A stretch of DNA of 64,000 bases from Veillonella seminalis (lineage in GTDB: Bacteria > Bacillota > Negativicutes > Veillonellales > Veillonellaceae), in assembly GCF_003992065.1 (NCBI RefSeq), contig NZ_RQUZ01000004.1:62001-126000 (forward strand), read 5' to 3'. This document shows, in pieces, positions 33,464 through 42,389 of the stretch (positions within the stretch are counted from its first letter, which is position 1; each line of letters opens with the position of its first letter). The translations under genes and the position numbers were made by a program. A model generated the notes under the pieces. It was not told the origin of the DNA and did no database searches. It saw only the letters and a list, made by a program, of their open reading frames with translations.

Positions 33464-34459
33464 ATCCCAGATCTTTGGAATATATATCTCCTTAAACAAC
33501 TTTATTGCAAACTGATCCGTCAATCCCGCCACATAGTCTACAATATCGGTCAGCGTAATAATTCTATCTGGTGATACGCCCTGTCTCACTACTTCATGAC
33601 GAAGCAATTCCGGATTATCCAAATAGTACAAAAATAAATATTTTACTACATGGGCCGCCCGATTACGATCAGGAATTAAAGACGGTGCCCGGTACACAGC
33701 GTCAAACATAAAACGGCGAAACTCATTCATAACAGCCGTAACTTCTTCCGACATGTTAATCTCCGGTTTATCCATAGATTCACATACCATATCCATAACC
33801 ATGGTAGTAATCATCTGCGATGGAGTTGTCCCCAAAACAGAGCGAACCGACTTTGGTAAATCATCGCTCGACAACATACCGGCACGCTGTGCATCATCAA
33901 AATCGTGGCATAAATAGGCAATTCTGTCCGTAATACGAATAATCTGCCCTTCTAAAGTATATGGAATATGCGTTCCCGTATGTCCCAAAATACCGTCACG
34001 CACTTCCTTTGTTAAGTTAAGACCTAATCCGTCTTTTTCAAGAACTTCCAAGGTTCTTAAACTCTGTTCATTATGATTAAAATGGCCAACCATATCACGC
34101 AACGCATACTCACCGACATGGCCAAACGGTGTATGTCCCACATCGTGTCCCATAGCAATGGCTTCTACCAAATCTTCATTAAGACGCAAGGCACGTGCGA
34201 TGGTACGCCCAATCTGCCCCACTTCCAAAGTATGCGTCATCCGAGTACGATAATGATCCCCCGGTGCAATATACACCTGTGTTTTATGCTTCAAACGACG
34301 AAAACATTTACTGTGAATAATGCGATCGCGATCACGTTGAAACGACGTACGTAAAAAGTCCGGTGCTTCCTCACGGTCTCGCAAGGCAAATTTACTTTTC
34401 GCCGCATACGGGGATAAAATTAATTCTTCTCTCGCTTCAATTTCTTCTCGGATTGTCAT
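33452..34459 (-). CDS. dgt: deoxyguanosinetriphosphate triphosphohydrolase-like HD protein
   Basis: A 335-residue HD-domain dNTPase that splits dGTP or other dNTPs into nucleoside and triphosphate. Metal ligands are visible in RTRMTHTLEVGQIGRTIARAL, AIAMGHDVGHTPFGHVGE (the HD motif) and RITDRIAYLCHDFDDAQRAG (third Asp). Length and order fit the DgtB-type subfamily. ATG 34459 has AGGAGG upstream. The gene's last codons form part of the large inverted repeat downstream. It follows the PEP synthase regulator. Confidence 0.92.
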   Translation of the reverse strand: MTIREEIEAREELILSPYAAKSKFALRDREEAPDFLRTSFQRDRDRIIHSKCFRRLKHKTQVYIAPGDHYRTRMTHTLEVGQIGRTIARALRLNEDLVEAIAMGHDVGHTPFGHVGEYALRDMVGHFNHNEQSLRTLEVLEKDGLGLNLTKEVRDGILGHTGTHIPYTLEGQIIRITDRIAYLCHDFDDAQRAGMLSSDDLPKSVRSVLGTTPSQMITTMVMDMVCESMDKPEINMSEEVTAVMNEFRRFMFDAVYRAPSLIPDRNRAAHVVKYLFLYYLDNPELLRHEVVRQGVSPDRIITLTDIVDYVAGLTDQFAIKLFKEIYIPKIWDPAN

Positions 34460-34541
34460 ATAGCCTCCTGTTGCCATATTAATTTTATTATTTAATGCAA
34501 TAATACGGCATAACGTATTCAAACGTCAATGCCGTATTGTA

Positions 34542-35369
34542 TTACCGATTCGATTCCTGCTGCTTATTGCGTTCAATAATTTGCATTACAAAAGATGCCG
34601 TTTCTTCAATAGATTTATTGGATACATCAAGAACAGGACAATGAACACGGCGCATAACAGCCTTCGCATAAGCCAATTCTTCTTCAATACGGGCAATATT
34701 GGCATAATTTGCTTCACCGTCAAGGCCCATAGTACGCAAGCGTTCACTTCGGATATTATTCAGTTTATATGGATCAATAACAAGCCCAACCACCTTTTTA
34801 GGCGGAATTTTAAACAATTCTTCCGGCAACGGTACTTCCGGTACCAGCGGCAAATTGGCTGCTTTGATTTTCTTATAGGCTAAAAACATGGATAGTGGCG
34901 TTTTACTTGTTCGAGAAACACCAATAATGACGATATCGGCTTTTTCAAAACCGGACGGGTTTTTACCATCATCATATTTAACCGCAAATTCAATCGCTTC
35001 CACTTTTTTAAAATATTCCTGGTCAAGCTTATGAATCATACCAGCCGTCAAACGAGGTTTCGTGTCGGCAACAGTCCCTACCGCATCAAGGACCGGTCCC
35101 ATAATATCTACCGCCTCAATGCCCATGTTTTGTGCTTCTTTATGTAAATATTGGCGCAATGTAGGCGACACAATCGTATGACAAATAATACTTTGTTCCT
35201 TCGCTGCCTCACTAATTACATCATCAATTTGGCTTTCCTGGCTGATATAAGGAATGCGGATAATATCTATATTCTCCTTGTCGAATTGGCTCGCCGACGC
35301 TCGTGCTACGGCTTCGGCTGTTTCGCCCAAGGAGTCTGAAATTGCAAAAATAACTTTATTGTTCTCCAT
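34542..35369 (-). CDS. ppsR: phosphoenolpyruvate synthase / pyruvate-phosphate dikinase regulatory protein
   Basis: A 275-residue bifunctional kinase and phosphorylase (DUF299) that switches PEP synthase or dikinase off by ADP-dependent phosphorylation and on again with phosphate. The P-loop-like GVSRTSKTPLSMFLA (near 150) is diagnostic. AISDSLGETAEAVARASASQF opens the protein, and DPYKLNNIRSERLRTMGL is conserved. ATG 35369 has GAGGTG. It sits between CcpN and dgt, and its likely target, PEP synthase, is the gene before CcpN. Confidence 0.93.
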   Translation of the reverse strand: MENNKVIFAISDSLGETAEAVARASASQFDKENIDIIRIPYISQESQIDDVISEAAKEQSIICHTIVSPTLRQYLHKEAQNMGIEAVDIMGPVLDAVGTVADTKPRLTAGMIHKLDQEYFKKVEAIEFAVKYDDGKNPSGFEKADIVIIGVSRTSKTPLSMFLAYKKIKAANLPLVPEVPLPEELFKIPPKKVVGLVIDPYKLNNIRSERLRTMGLDGEANYANIARIEEELAYAKAVMRRVHCPVLDVSNKSIEETASFVMQIIERNKQQESNR

Positions 35370-35496
35370 GCCACACCTCAATTAAATGTATTAAAACTAC
35401 GGCAAATGTATTTATTGCCCAAAGATTTTATCGGATTGAGTAATCAAATTTTCTTTTCACTTTTTATTTTAATATGTCTTTTCACAATGTGCAATA

Positions 35497-36126
35497 TTAC
35501 TTCACACCGCAATCTAAAAATAATTTGGTAACTGTCGTTTTAGACACGCGCCCTAAGACCTTATAGCGACGCCGACTGTCTTCTTCAACTCGTTCCACAA
35601 CCGGCAGACAATCCACTTCATAATCAATCATGCGCTGTGCCGCTTCTACGACACTGTCGTCAGCGGTACAGGAAATCATCTTACTCACCGGTGTCATAAT
35701 CATAGAGATTGGCATTGTTTTCGGATCATTTTGACCGATAGCGGCCCGTAATAAATCTTTACGGGAAACGAGGCCCAATAAAAAACCGTCATCACAAATA
35801 AGAACAGTCCCCACGTCTTCAGTAAACATGGTCACTATAGTATCATACAAATTCGTATCTGCCGTAACAGCCACAGCCTGTGCCATGACCTGCCCTACCG
35901 TAAATTGACGAATTTCATTGGCAATCGGGCTGACACCTTGTTGCCCTACGTAATAATAACCAACTTTAGGACGTGCATCGAGAAGCCCCATCATGGTTAA
36001 AACGGTTAAATCCGAACGTAAAGCAGATCTGGTCAAATCCAATTTACCGGCAATGGCTTTCCCCGTAATCGGGCCTTCTTCTTTTACAATATGTACAATT
36101 TGGTCTTGCCGTTTAGTTAATTGCAA
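35497..36126 (-). CDS. ccpN: CcpN-like transcriptional regulator (HTH plus two CBS domains)
   Basis: A 209-residue repressor. The N-terminal winged helix (residues 1-60: LTKRQDQIVHIVKEEGPITG, LTRSALRSDLTVLTMMGLLD) is followed by two CBS domains (about 75-200), which in CcpN bind adenine nucleotides. In Bacillus, CcpN represses gluconeogenic genes in glucose and is paired with the ppsR homologue yqfL, as here. The start is TTG 36126 with AAAGGAGGGG. It is separated from ppsA by a strong terminator, so it is a new transcript. Confidence 0.92.
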   Translation of the reverse strand: MQLTKRQDQIVHIVKEEGPITGKAIAGKLDLTRSALRSDLTVLTMMGLLDARPKVGYYYVGQQGVSPIANEIRQFTVGQVMAQAVAVTADTNLYDTIVTMFTEDVGTVLICDDGFLLGLVSRKDLLRAAIGQNDPKTMPISMIMTPVSKMISCTADDSVVEAAQRMIDYEVDCLPVVERVEEDSRRRYKVLGRVSKTTVTKLFLDCGVK

Positions 36127-36145
36127 AACAGCCCCTCCTTTTTTA

Positions 36146-36177
36146 TAAAAAACAGGAGGCTACACGTAGCCTCCTGT
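36146..36177 (-). terminator. ppsA terminator
   Basis: ACAGGAGGCTAC (36152-36163) and GTAGCCTCCTGT (36166-36177) are perfectly complementary with a two-base centre, then six T on the minus strand. The stem contains AGGAGG, which would be buried in the hairpin. Confidence 0.92.
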
Positions 36178-36195
36178 TCGTATCACACAGTAGTA

Positions 36196-38580
36196 TTACC
36201 ACTCTAATTCATTGCCAAGATTCCGGCCGCGACCGGTCACAGCGTCCAGCATAATACGTTGTTCCAATTGAGCCACCATTTTTTTAGTTGCTTTTACTGC
36301 ATCAGGATTTACCGAAATGGAATCGATACCGCTGCGTACCAAGAATTCACAGAAATCAGGATATACGCTAGGAGCCTGACCGCAGATAGACACCGTTTTA
36401 CCATCGCGATGTGCCACTTCGATTAAGTGATGAATAGCACGACGGATAGCCAAATTACGTTCATCATAAATATGTTGAACTGTTTCATTATCACGATCAC
36501 AACCGAGGATTAACATCGTCAAATCATTGGAACCGATGGAATAACCGTCAACATATTGATTGAATTGATCAGCCAAGATGATGTTGGAAGGAATTTCAGC
36601 CATGAGCCAGATTTTGAAATCGACACTGCGAGCCAAACCGTTTTCAGCCATAACGTGCGTAACTTCAGCAGCTTCCTGTACCGTACGGCAGAATGGAATC
36701 ATAACCTGTAAGTTTTTGAAACCGTATTCTTCGCGTACTTTTTTAATAGCTTGCAATTCCAATTGGAAGGCAGGCGCATATTTAGGATCATAATAACGGG
36801 AAGCCCCACGCCAGCCGAGTAAAGCACTGGATTCATGCGGTTCATGTTTGTCGCCGCCCTTAAGATCACGATATTCGCTGGATTTGAAATCGCTTAAACG
36901 AAGAACTACCTGACGAGGTGCCAATGCCTGACAAACTTTACGCATACCTTCAGCCAAAGTATCGATAGCAAACTGACTGCGACCTGTTTCGATTAAATGT
37001 AACGGATGTTCATGAATGAACGTAGTCCAGATGAATTCTTCACGCATAAGGCCGATGCCGTCGCAAGGAAGCACGCCGTATTTTTCAGCCAAGTCAGGAT
37101 CACCCAAGTTCATATAAACTTTGGTGCCGGTTACCGGGATATATTCACTCACAACCTGTGCGGCTGTTTCTTCTTTAGGTTTTACCGCATCTTCCAACAT
37201 GCCGTCATATACAATACCGTTAGTGGCATCAACCGTAATGAGCTGGCCGTCTTGAATACGATGAGTTGCTTCTTCACTGCGGCTCTTTGTACCAACGATA
37301 CAAGGAATACCCAATTCACGGCTTACGATGGATGCATGGCAAGTCATACCGCCCGCATCGGTAACAATGGCTTTCGCTTTTTTCATAGCCGGAACCCAGT
37401 CAGGTGCGGTCATAGTCGTTACAAGGATTTCGCCTTCTTTAAAGCTGTCAATATCGGCAGGATCAAGAATTACATGTGCTTTACCGGCCGCTTTACCCGG
37501 ACTTGCAGGTAAACCTTTAACTACGATTTCACGAGTTGTTGTAGTCGGAGCCTGAGATGCCGATTCAACCGGTTTCACTTCTTTATTTTTACGAGACCAT
37601 ACAGTTTCCGGACGGGCTTGCAAAATCCAAATCTTGTTGTCGCGTTCGTCTACGCCCCATTCCATATCCATATAGCAACCGTAGTGTTTTTCAATAGCTT
37701 TAGCATACGAAGCCAATTCCAACACTTGTTCATCCGTAATAACCTGTGTTCTCGCCTGGTCTTCAGGAATTACGATTTCGGCGCAATCGCCGTCAGGATT
37801 ACGAACTAGCGCAATGTTTTTATCATTAATCATACGGTTAACAATTTTCATATCTTTTTTGCTTACCGTAAAGTTATCCGGAGTTACCGTTCCTTGAACT
37901 ACATATTCACCAAGGCCCCAAGAACCTTCAATCAAGATGCTTTCATCGTTACCGGTTACCAAATCAACAGTAAACATAACGCCGGCTGCTTTGGAGAATA
38001 CCATCATTTGAACAGCCGCACTTAAAGCAACCGTCATGTGGTCAAAACCCTGTTTTACACGATAGTAAGTAGCACGATCGGTAAACGTGGAGGCGTAACA
38101 TTCTTTTACTTTCTGAATGATAGTATCCGCACCGCGAACATTAAGGTAAGTATCTTGCTGACCGGCAAAGCTGGCATCCGGTAAATCTTCGGCTGTCGCA
38201 CTGGAACGAACCGCAACAAACGGATTTTCTTCTTTTACTTTTTCGCCCAATTCCGCATAAGCTTTTTCAATAGCATCAGCTAATTCTTGCGGCATTTCAG
38301 CATCACAAATTAATTTACGGATATTGGCACAAATTTCACGAAGTAAAGCAGAATTTTCAACATCATCTAATTTATCAAGTTCTGCTTTGATTTTTTCTTC
38401 TAAACCGGTCTGCTCCATAAAGAACCGATAGCCATGAGCCGTTGTAGCAAAACCATACGGTACCGGCACATTGGTAGAGGACGTCATTTCCCCTAAAGAC
38501 GATGATTTACCGCCTACTAACGCCACATCTTCACGTTTCAATTCGTCAAACCAAAGTACATATGCATTTTCACGATTCAT
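36196..38580 (-). CDS. ppsA: phosphoenolpyruvate synthase
   Basis: A 794-residue gluconeogenic enzyme making PEP from pyruvate and ATP. The N-terminal ATP-grasp domain starts VLWFDELKREDVALVGGKSS. The central phospho-histidine is in GGMTCHASIVSRELGIPCIVG (near residue 415). The C-terminal PEP barrel has GLMREEF, VMIPFCRTV, SIGSNDLTMLILG and the closing SVNPDAV. The length is normal for PpsA and short of pyruvate-phosphate dikinase. AGGAGG precedes the ATG. It has a consensus promoter with a CcpN-like site. Confidence 0.96.
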   Translation of the reverse strand: MNRENAYVLWFDELKREDVALVGGKSSSLGEMTSSTNVPVPYGFATTAHGYRFFMEQTGLEEKIKAELDKLDDVENSALLREICANIRKLICDAEMPQELADAIEKAYAELGEKVKEENPFVAVRSSATAEDLPDASFAGQQDTYLNVRGADTIIQKVKECYASTFTDRATYYRVKQGFDHMTVALSAAVQMMVFSKAAGVMFTVDLVTGNDESILIEGSWGLGEYVVQGTVTPDNFTVSKKDMKIVNRMINDKNIALVRNPDGDCAEIVIPEDQARTQVITDEQVLELASYAKAIEKHYGCYMDMEWGVDERDNKIWILQARPETVWSRKNKEVKPVESASQAPTTTTREIVVKGLPASPGKAAGKAHVILDPADIDSFKEGEILVTTMTAPDWVPAMKKAKAIVTDAGGMTCHASIVSRELGIPCIVGTKSRSEEATHRIQDGQLITVDATNGIVYDGMLEDAVKPKEETAAQVVSEYIPVTGTKVYMNLGDPDLAEKYGVLPCDGIGLMREEFIWTTFIHEHPLHLIETGRSQFAIDTLAEGMRKVCQALAPRQVVLRLSDFKSSEYRDLKGGDKHEPHESSALLGWRGASRYYDPKYAPAFQLELQAIKKVREEYGFKNLQVMIPFCRTVQEAAEVTHVMAENGLARSVDFKIWLMAEIPSNIILADQFNQYVDGYSIGSNDLTMLILGCDRDNETVQHIYDERNLAIRRAIHHLIEVAHRDGKTVSICGQAPSVYPDFCEFLVRSGIDSISVNPDAVKATKKMVAQLEQRIMLDAVTGRGRNLGNELEW

Positions 38581-38623
38581 TATATGAAACCTCCTGAATA
38601 AAAGAAATACATCAACTAGTTAA

Positions 38624-38652
38624 ATAGTACAACACATTTAAATATATGTCAA
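38624..38652 (-). promoter_or_regulatory. ppsA promoter with overlapping CcpN-like site
   Basis: On the minus strand TTGACA (38652-38647), 17 bp, TACTAT (38629-38624). TGTGTTGTACT (38636-38626) overlaps the -10 and matches 10 of 11 positions of the Bacillus CcpN operator as I remember it (TRTGHYATAYW). Confidence 0.7.
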
Positions 38653-38721
38653 TCATTTTTTAAGTATCTGATGCACTATATAGAATATTTAATCAGTAGT
38701 ATATCATATAAAAGAAATAGG

Positions 38722-38776
38722 CAAAACAAAAGAGCAACCCTTTGAGAATGCATATTCTATCTAAGAGTTGCCCTTT
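38722..38776 (-). terminator. tyrS terminator
   Basis: AAAGGGCAAC and GTTGCTCTTT on the minus strand pair with one wobble, followed by a broken T run (TTTTGTTTT). Confidence 0.7.
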
Positions 38777-38827
38777 ATTTTGCCTATTTGTAATAGTCGA
38801 TTTACTTTTCTTCATTCACAAGTAATT

Positions 38828-38865
38828 AGTGCAACACATTTATATAATACATACAGTGTAACACA
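38828..38865 (-). promoter_or_regulatory. two further TGTGTTRYACT sites after tyrS
   Basis: TGTGTTACACT (38865-38855) and TGTGTTGCACT (38838-38828) on the minus strand, 27 bp apart. They resemble the site over the ppsA -10 but lie 176 bp upstream of its -35 and before the tyrS terminator. Confidence 0.45.
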
Positions 38866-38918
38866 TTAAATCCATACTTGATGCTGCTTCTGAGAAATCA
38901 CTATTACTGTTTATGAGC

Positions 38919-40127
38919 TTAGTTAAATTTAATTTTGATAAATTTACGTTTACCTACCTGAAGCACCATATCTTCAGACAATTCGATATTTTCATCGGAA
39001 CATTTTTCACCGTTGATTTTAAAAGCTCCGGCTTTAATGGAACGACGAGCTTCACTGTTGCTGGCGGTAAGACCTGCATCAGTCAATAACTGTGGTACAT
39101 ATACCGGTTCAGTCGGTTTTGCTATAGCATATTCGGGAATATCTGTCGGTAAATCATGTTTCTGGAATACGCGGATAAATTGTTCCTGTGCTTCATTGGC
39201 TGCTTCTTCACCATGGTACAAGCGTACGATGGTGTGAGCCAATTTCATTTTGGTATCGCGCGGATGAGCCGTACCGTTTTCTAAAGCAGCCGCCAATTCT
39301 TCCTGTTCTTCGATGGACATATCCGTAACGAGCATGAAGTAACGCATCATGAGCTCATCCGGAATCGACATAGCTTTACCGTACATTTCGGTAGCCGGTT
39401 CGCTGATACCGATGTAGTTGCCCAAAGATTTACTCATCTTTTGAACACCGTCAAGACCTTCCAAAATTGGCATGGTAATGATGGTTTGTGGTTCTTGACC
39501 GTATTCTTCCTGTAAATGACGACCCATCAACAAGTTGAATGTCTGATCGGTACCGCCGAATTCAATATCAGCGTGCAACGCAACGGAATCATAGCCCTGC
39601 ATCAACGGATACATGAATTCGTGAACGCCGATGGCACGACCTTCGCTATAACGTTTTTGGAAGTCATCGCGTTCCAACATACGGGCTACCGTATATTTGG
39701 CCGCCAGTTTTAACACATCTTCAAAAGATAATTTGCTGAGCCATTCGCTGTTGTACACAACTTTAGTTTTGGATTCATCAAGTACTTTGAAAATCTGTTC
39801 TTTATACGTAGCCGCATTGTGTGCTACCGCCGCTTCATCCAATGGCGGGCGGGTAGCACTTTTACCGGTAGGGTCACCGATGCGAGCTGTAAAATCACCA
39901 ATTAAAATTACGATTTGATGACCTAAATCTTGGAAGGTTTTTAATTTGCGCAATACAACCGTATGGCCTAAATGAATATCAGGTGCTGTCGGGTCAAGGC
40001 CCAATTTAATCGTTAACGGTTTATTTTCAGCAATGGATTTTGCCAACTTCTTCTTAAAATCTTCTTCAGGAAGTAAATTCTCCACGCCGTGTTTAATCAG
40101 ACGCAATTGTTCTTCCAATGTCTTCAT
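38919..40127 (-). CDS. tyrS: tyrosyl-tRNA synthetase
   Basis: A class I synthetase of 402 residues. The HIGH-type motif is in [13 protein letters not shown] (near 50) and KMSKS in [13 protein letters not shown] (near 230). An S4 RNA-binding domain closes the protein ([20 protein letters not shown]). The length and HLGH form fit the TyrRS-Z/YbaK-less bacterial group. ATG 40127 has GGAGGAAG. It is downstream of the PBP1A gene by 46 bases. No T-box leader is seen, so it is probably read from the pbp transcript. Confidence 0.95.
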   Translation of the reverse strand: MKTLEEQLRLIKHGVENLLPEEDFKKKLAKSIAENKPLTIKLGLDPTAPDIHLGHTVVLRKLKTFQDLGHQIVILIGDFTARIGDPTGKSATRPPLDEAAVAHNAATYKEQIFKVLDESKTKVVYNSEWLSKLSFEDVLKLAAKYTVARMLERDDFQKRYSEGRAIGVHEFMYPLMQGYDSVALHADIEFGGTDQTFNLLMGRHLQEEYGQEPQTIITMPILEGLDGVQKMSKSLGNYIGISEPATEMYGKAMSIPDELMMRYFMLVTDMSIEEQEELAAALENGTAHPRDTKMKLAHTIVRLYHGEEAANEAQEQFIRVFQKHDLPTDIPEYAIAKPTEPVYVPQLLTDAGLTASNSEARRSIKAGAFKINGEKCSDENIELSEDMVLQVGKRKFIKIKFN

Positions 40128-40173
40128 CAATCTTCCTCCTCGAACTGTCTTTATATATTATGTTTATTCTTAA

Positions 40174-42309
40174 TTATTCACTTTTACCGGACCTGGATGA
40201 ACCGCCACCGGAACCGCCTTTGCTCGATCCCGCCGGTTTACTGCCTGAATCGGAGCTGTTATCAGAGGAGTTATCATTGCTTTCCACCTGACTACCGTCC
40301 TTATCCTTGTTATCCTGCTTATCCTTATCTTTGTTTTTATCTTTAGGATCAGCCTTTGGTGCCGGTGCTGCATAACCTTGGTTAGCTATTGCGGCAGCTC
40401 CCGGAGGAACTGTAAAGTCGCTGGCCGGAATTTCCACGGCATTTAACGCGCCGGACATAAAGTCACGCCATATAGCAGCCGGAACTGTACCACCGGTAAT
40501 ACCATCCAGTGTTTCCACACCATAGTCATCACCCATCCATACAGCTGCTACCAAATCAGGCGTATAACCTACGAACCAGGCATCTTTCGATTCATCGGTA
40601 GTCCCTGTTTTACCTGCAGCCGGGCGTCCGATAGCCGCACCGCCGCCGGTACCGCCGGACACAACCGATTCAAGCATGTTCGTAATTACATACGCATCCT
40701 TGGCATCAACTACACGTTGTTCTTCTGTGCTGTTTTCTTCCACCACTTGACCGTTGCGATCCACAATCTTCGTAATGGCTACCGGTTTAACTTTAACCCC
40801 GCCATTAGCCAATGTACCGTAAGCCACAGCCATATCAATCGGTTTAACACCTGACGTTAAACCGCCCAAGGCAGCCGCCAAGTTATTATCCTTGGATTTA
40901 TCGAGTGTGGAAATACCCAAGTTAGTTGCTAAATCAAGAACTTTACGCATGCCCACTTTATCGGCCAACTGTACAGCGATCGTATTAACCGAATGCTGCA
41001 ACGCATAACGCAATGTCATTTGACCGGAATAAGTACCTTCATAGTTCTTAGGACTCCAACCGTTAAATTCGATTTTCTTATCATCCATAACCGTTCCCGG
41101 TGTCATACCGTCTTGGATAGCTGCCAAATAAACGAACGGTTTGAAAGCAGAACCCGGTTGACGTTCAGCCAATGCGGCACGGTTAAAGGAATCATCACCG
41201 CGACCGCCTACCATGGCTACAATATAACCATTGTGCGGATTAATAGCTACAAGCGCCCCTTGCGGTTGCGTTAAGCCTTTATCATCCGTATAGAAGTTAG
41301 GCAAATCACGCATTGCTTTAACAGCGGCATCCTGTGCCTTCATATCAATTGTTGTGTAAATCTTCAAACCATCTTTATAAATGGCATCATCACCGTATTT
41401 TTCGGCAATTTCAGAAATAACATAATCAATAAAGTACGATGCATTATTATCGCTATGTGCGGCTTCGGCTTTTTCACGCAAGCCCAAATCTGCATCTTTC
41501 GCCTTATCAGCCGTAGCTTGGTCAATATAATCATACTTAACCATCTGCCCCAAAACGACAGCCTGACGAGCTTTGCCAGCTTTATAGTTGGTAAGCGGTG
41601 AATAATAGTTAGGACTTTGCGGTAAACCGGCCAGCATAGCCGATTGTGCCAAATCCAAATCCTGTACGTTTTTGCCAAAATATACATGTGCAGCGGCCTG
41701 TACACCATACGCACCTTGACCGAAATATATCTGATTCAAATACATTTCCAAAATTTCTTGTTTCGTATAGTACTGTTCAATACGAATAGCCAACAATGCT
41801 TCCATAATTTTACGTTTTAACGTACGGTCTTGTGTCAAAAACGCATTACGAGCCAACTGCTGCGTAATCGTACTACCGCCTTCGGCCACGCCGTCATGAG
41901 CAATATTTACCCAAATAGCACGCAAAATACCGATAGGGTCAACCCCATGATGACTATAGAAACGATTATCTTCAGTCGCAATAAACGCATTTTGTAAATC
42001 TTTCGGTACCTGAGATAATTTCACGGGCAACCTATTTTCAGTGGCATGCACTGTGGTAATCAAATTACCGTGCACATCGTAGATCTGTGACGACGCAGCC
42101 GGTTTAACATTGGCCACATCCGGTAAATCGGACATAGTGGCACCGATGAAGCCGCAACCGGCTCCGGCTACTATCAAGAAAACTAAAATACCCACAATCC
42201 ATAAAAATCGACGCAATGGTGATTTCTTCTTTGGCGGTTTGGGCGTTTTAGTCGCCGTCGTTCTACGTCTTGTCTGTCGCCCATTTTGAGACGAACCTTG
42301 TAAACTCAT
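40174..42309 (-). CDS. class A penicillin-binding protein (PBP1A-type)
   Basis: A 711-residue bifunctional cell-wall synthase. A cytoplasmic basic N-terminus and one membrane span (about 34-56) are followed by the GT51 glycosyltransferase domain (ATEDNRFYSHHGVDP, GGSTITQQLARNAFL, ILEMYLNQIYFGQGAYG). The transpeptidase has the active Ser in GSAFKPF, then SVN and KTGTT. The last about 65 residues are low complexity, first Lys/Asp repeats then Ser/Gly, a flexible periplasmic tail. It lies between mutS2 and tyrS. Confidence 0.94.
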   Translation of the reverse strand: MSLQGSSQNGRQTRRRTTATKTPKPPKKKSPLRRFLWIVGILVFLIVAGAGCGFIGATMSDLPDVANVKPAASSQIYDVHGNLITTVHATENRLPVKLSQVPKDLQNAFIATEDNRFYSHHGVDPIGILRAIWVNIAHDGVAEGGSTITQQLARNAFLTQDRTLKRKIMEALLAIRIEQYYTKQEILEMYLNQIYFGQGAYGVQAAAHVYFGKNVQDLDLAQSAMLAGLPQSPNYYSPLTNYKAGKARQAVVLGQMVKYDYIDQATADKAKDADLGLREKAEAAHSDNNASYFIDYVISEIAEKYGDDAIYKDGLKIYTTIDMKAQDAAVKAMRDLPNFYTDDKGLTQPQGALVAINPHNGYIVAMVGGRGDDSFNRAALAERQPGSAFKPFVYLAAIQDGMTPGTVMDDKKIEFNGWSPKNYEGTYSGQMTLRYALQHSVNTIAVQLADKVGMRKVLDLATNLGISTLDKSKDNNLAAALGGLTSGVKPIDMAVAYGTLANGGVKVKPVAITKIVDRNGQVVEENSTEEQRVVDAKDAYVITNMLESVVSGGTGGGAAIGRPAAGKTGTTDESKDAWFVGYTPDLVAAVWMGDDYGVETLDGITGGTVPAAIWRDFMSGALNAVEIPASDFTVPPGAAAIANQGYAAPAPKADPKDKNKDKDKQDNKDKDGSQVESNDNSSDNSSDSGSKPAGSSKGGSGGGSSRSGKSE

Positions 42310-42389
42310 ACGACACCTCTCATTACGAATAATAAGTCATATAGCTTATTATAGCATACCTATGCTATATATGGTATCAGTAAAGCGTG

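Noticed and set aside
40174-40380. Lys/Asp and Ser/Gly repeats at the end of PBP1A as a separate gene or insertion
   Set aside because: They are in frame with the penicillin-binding protein, and such flexible tails are common on class A enzymes.
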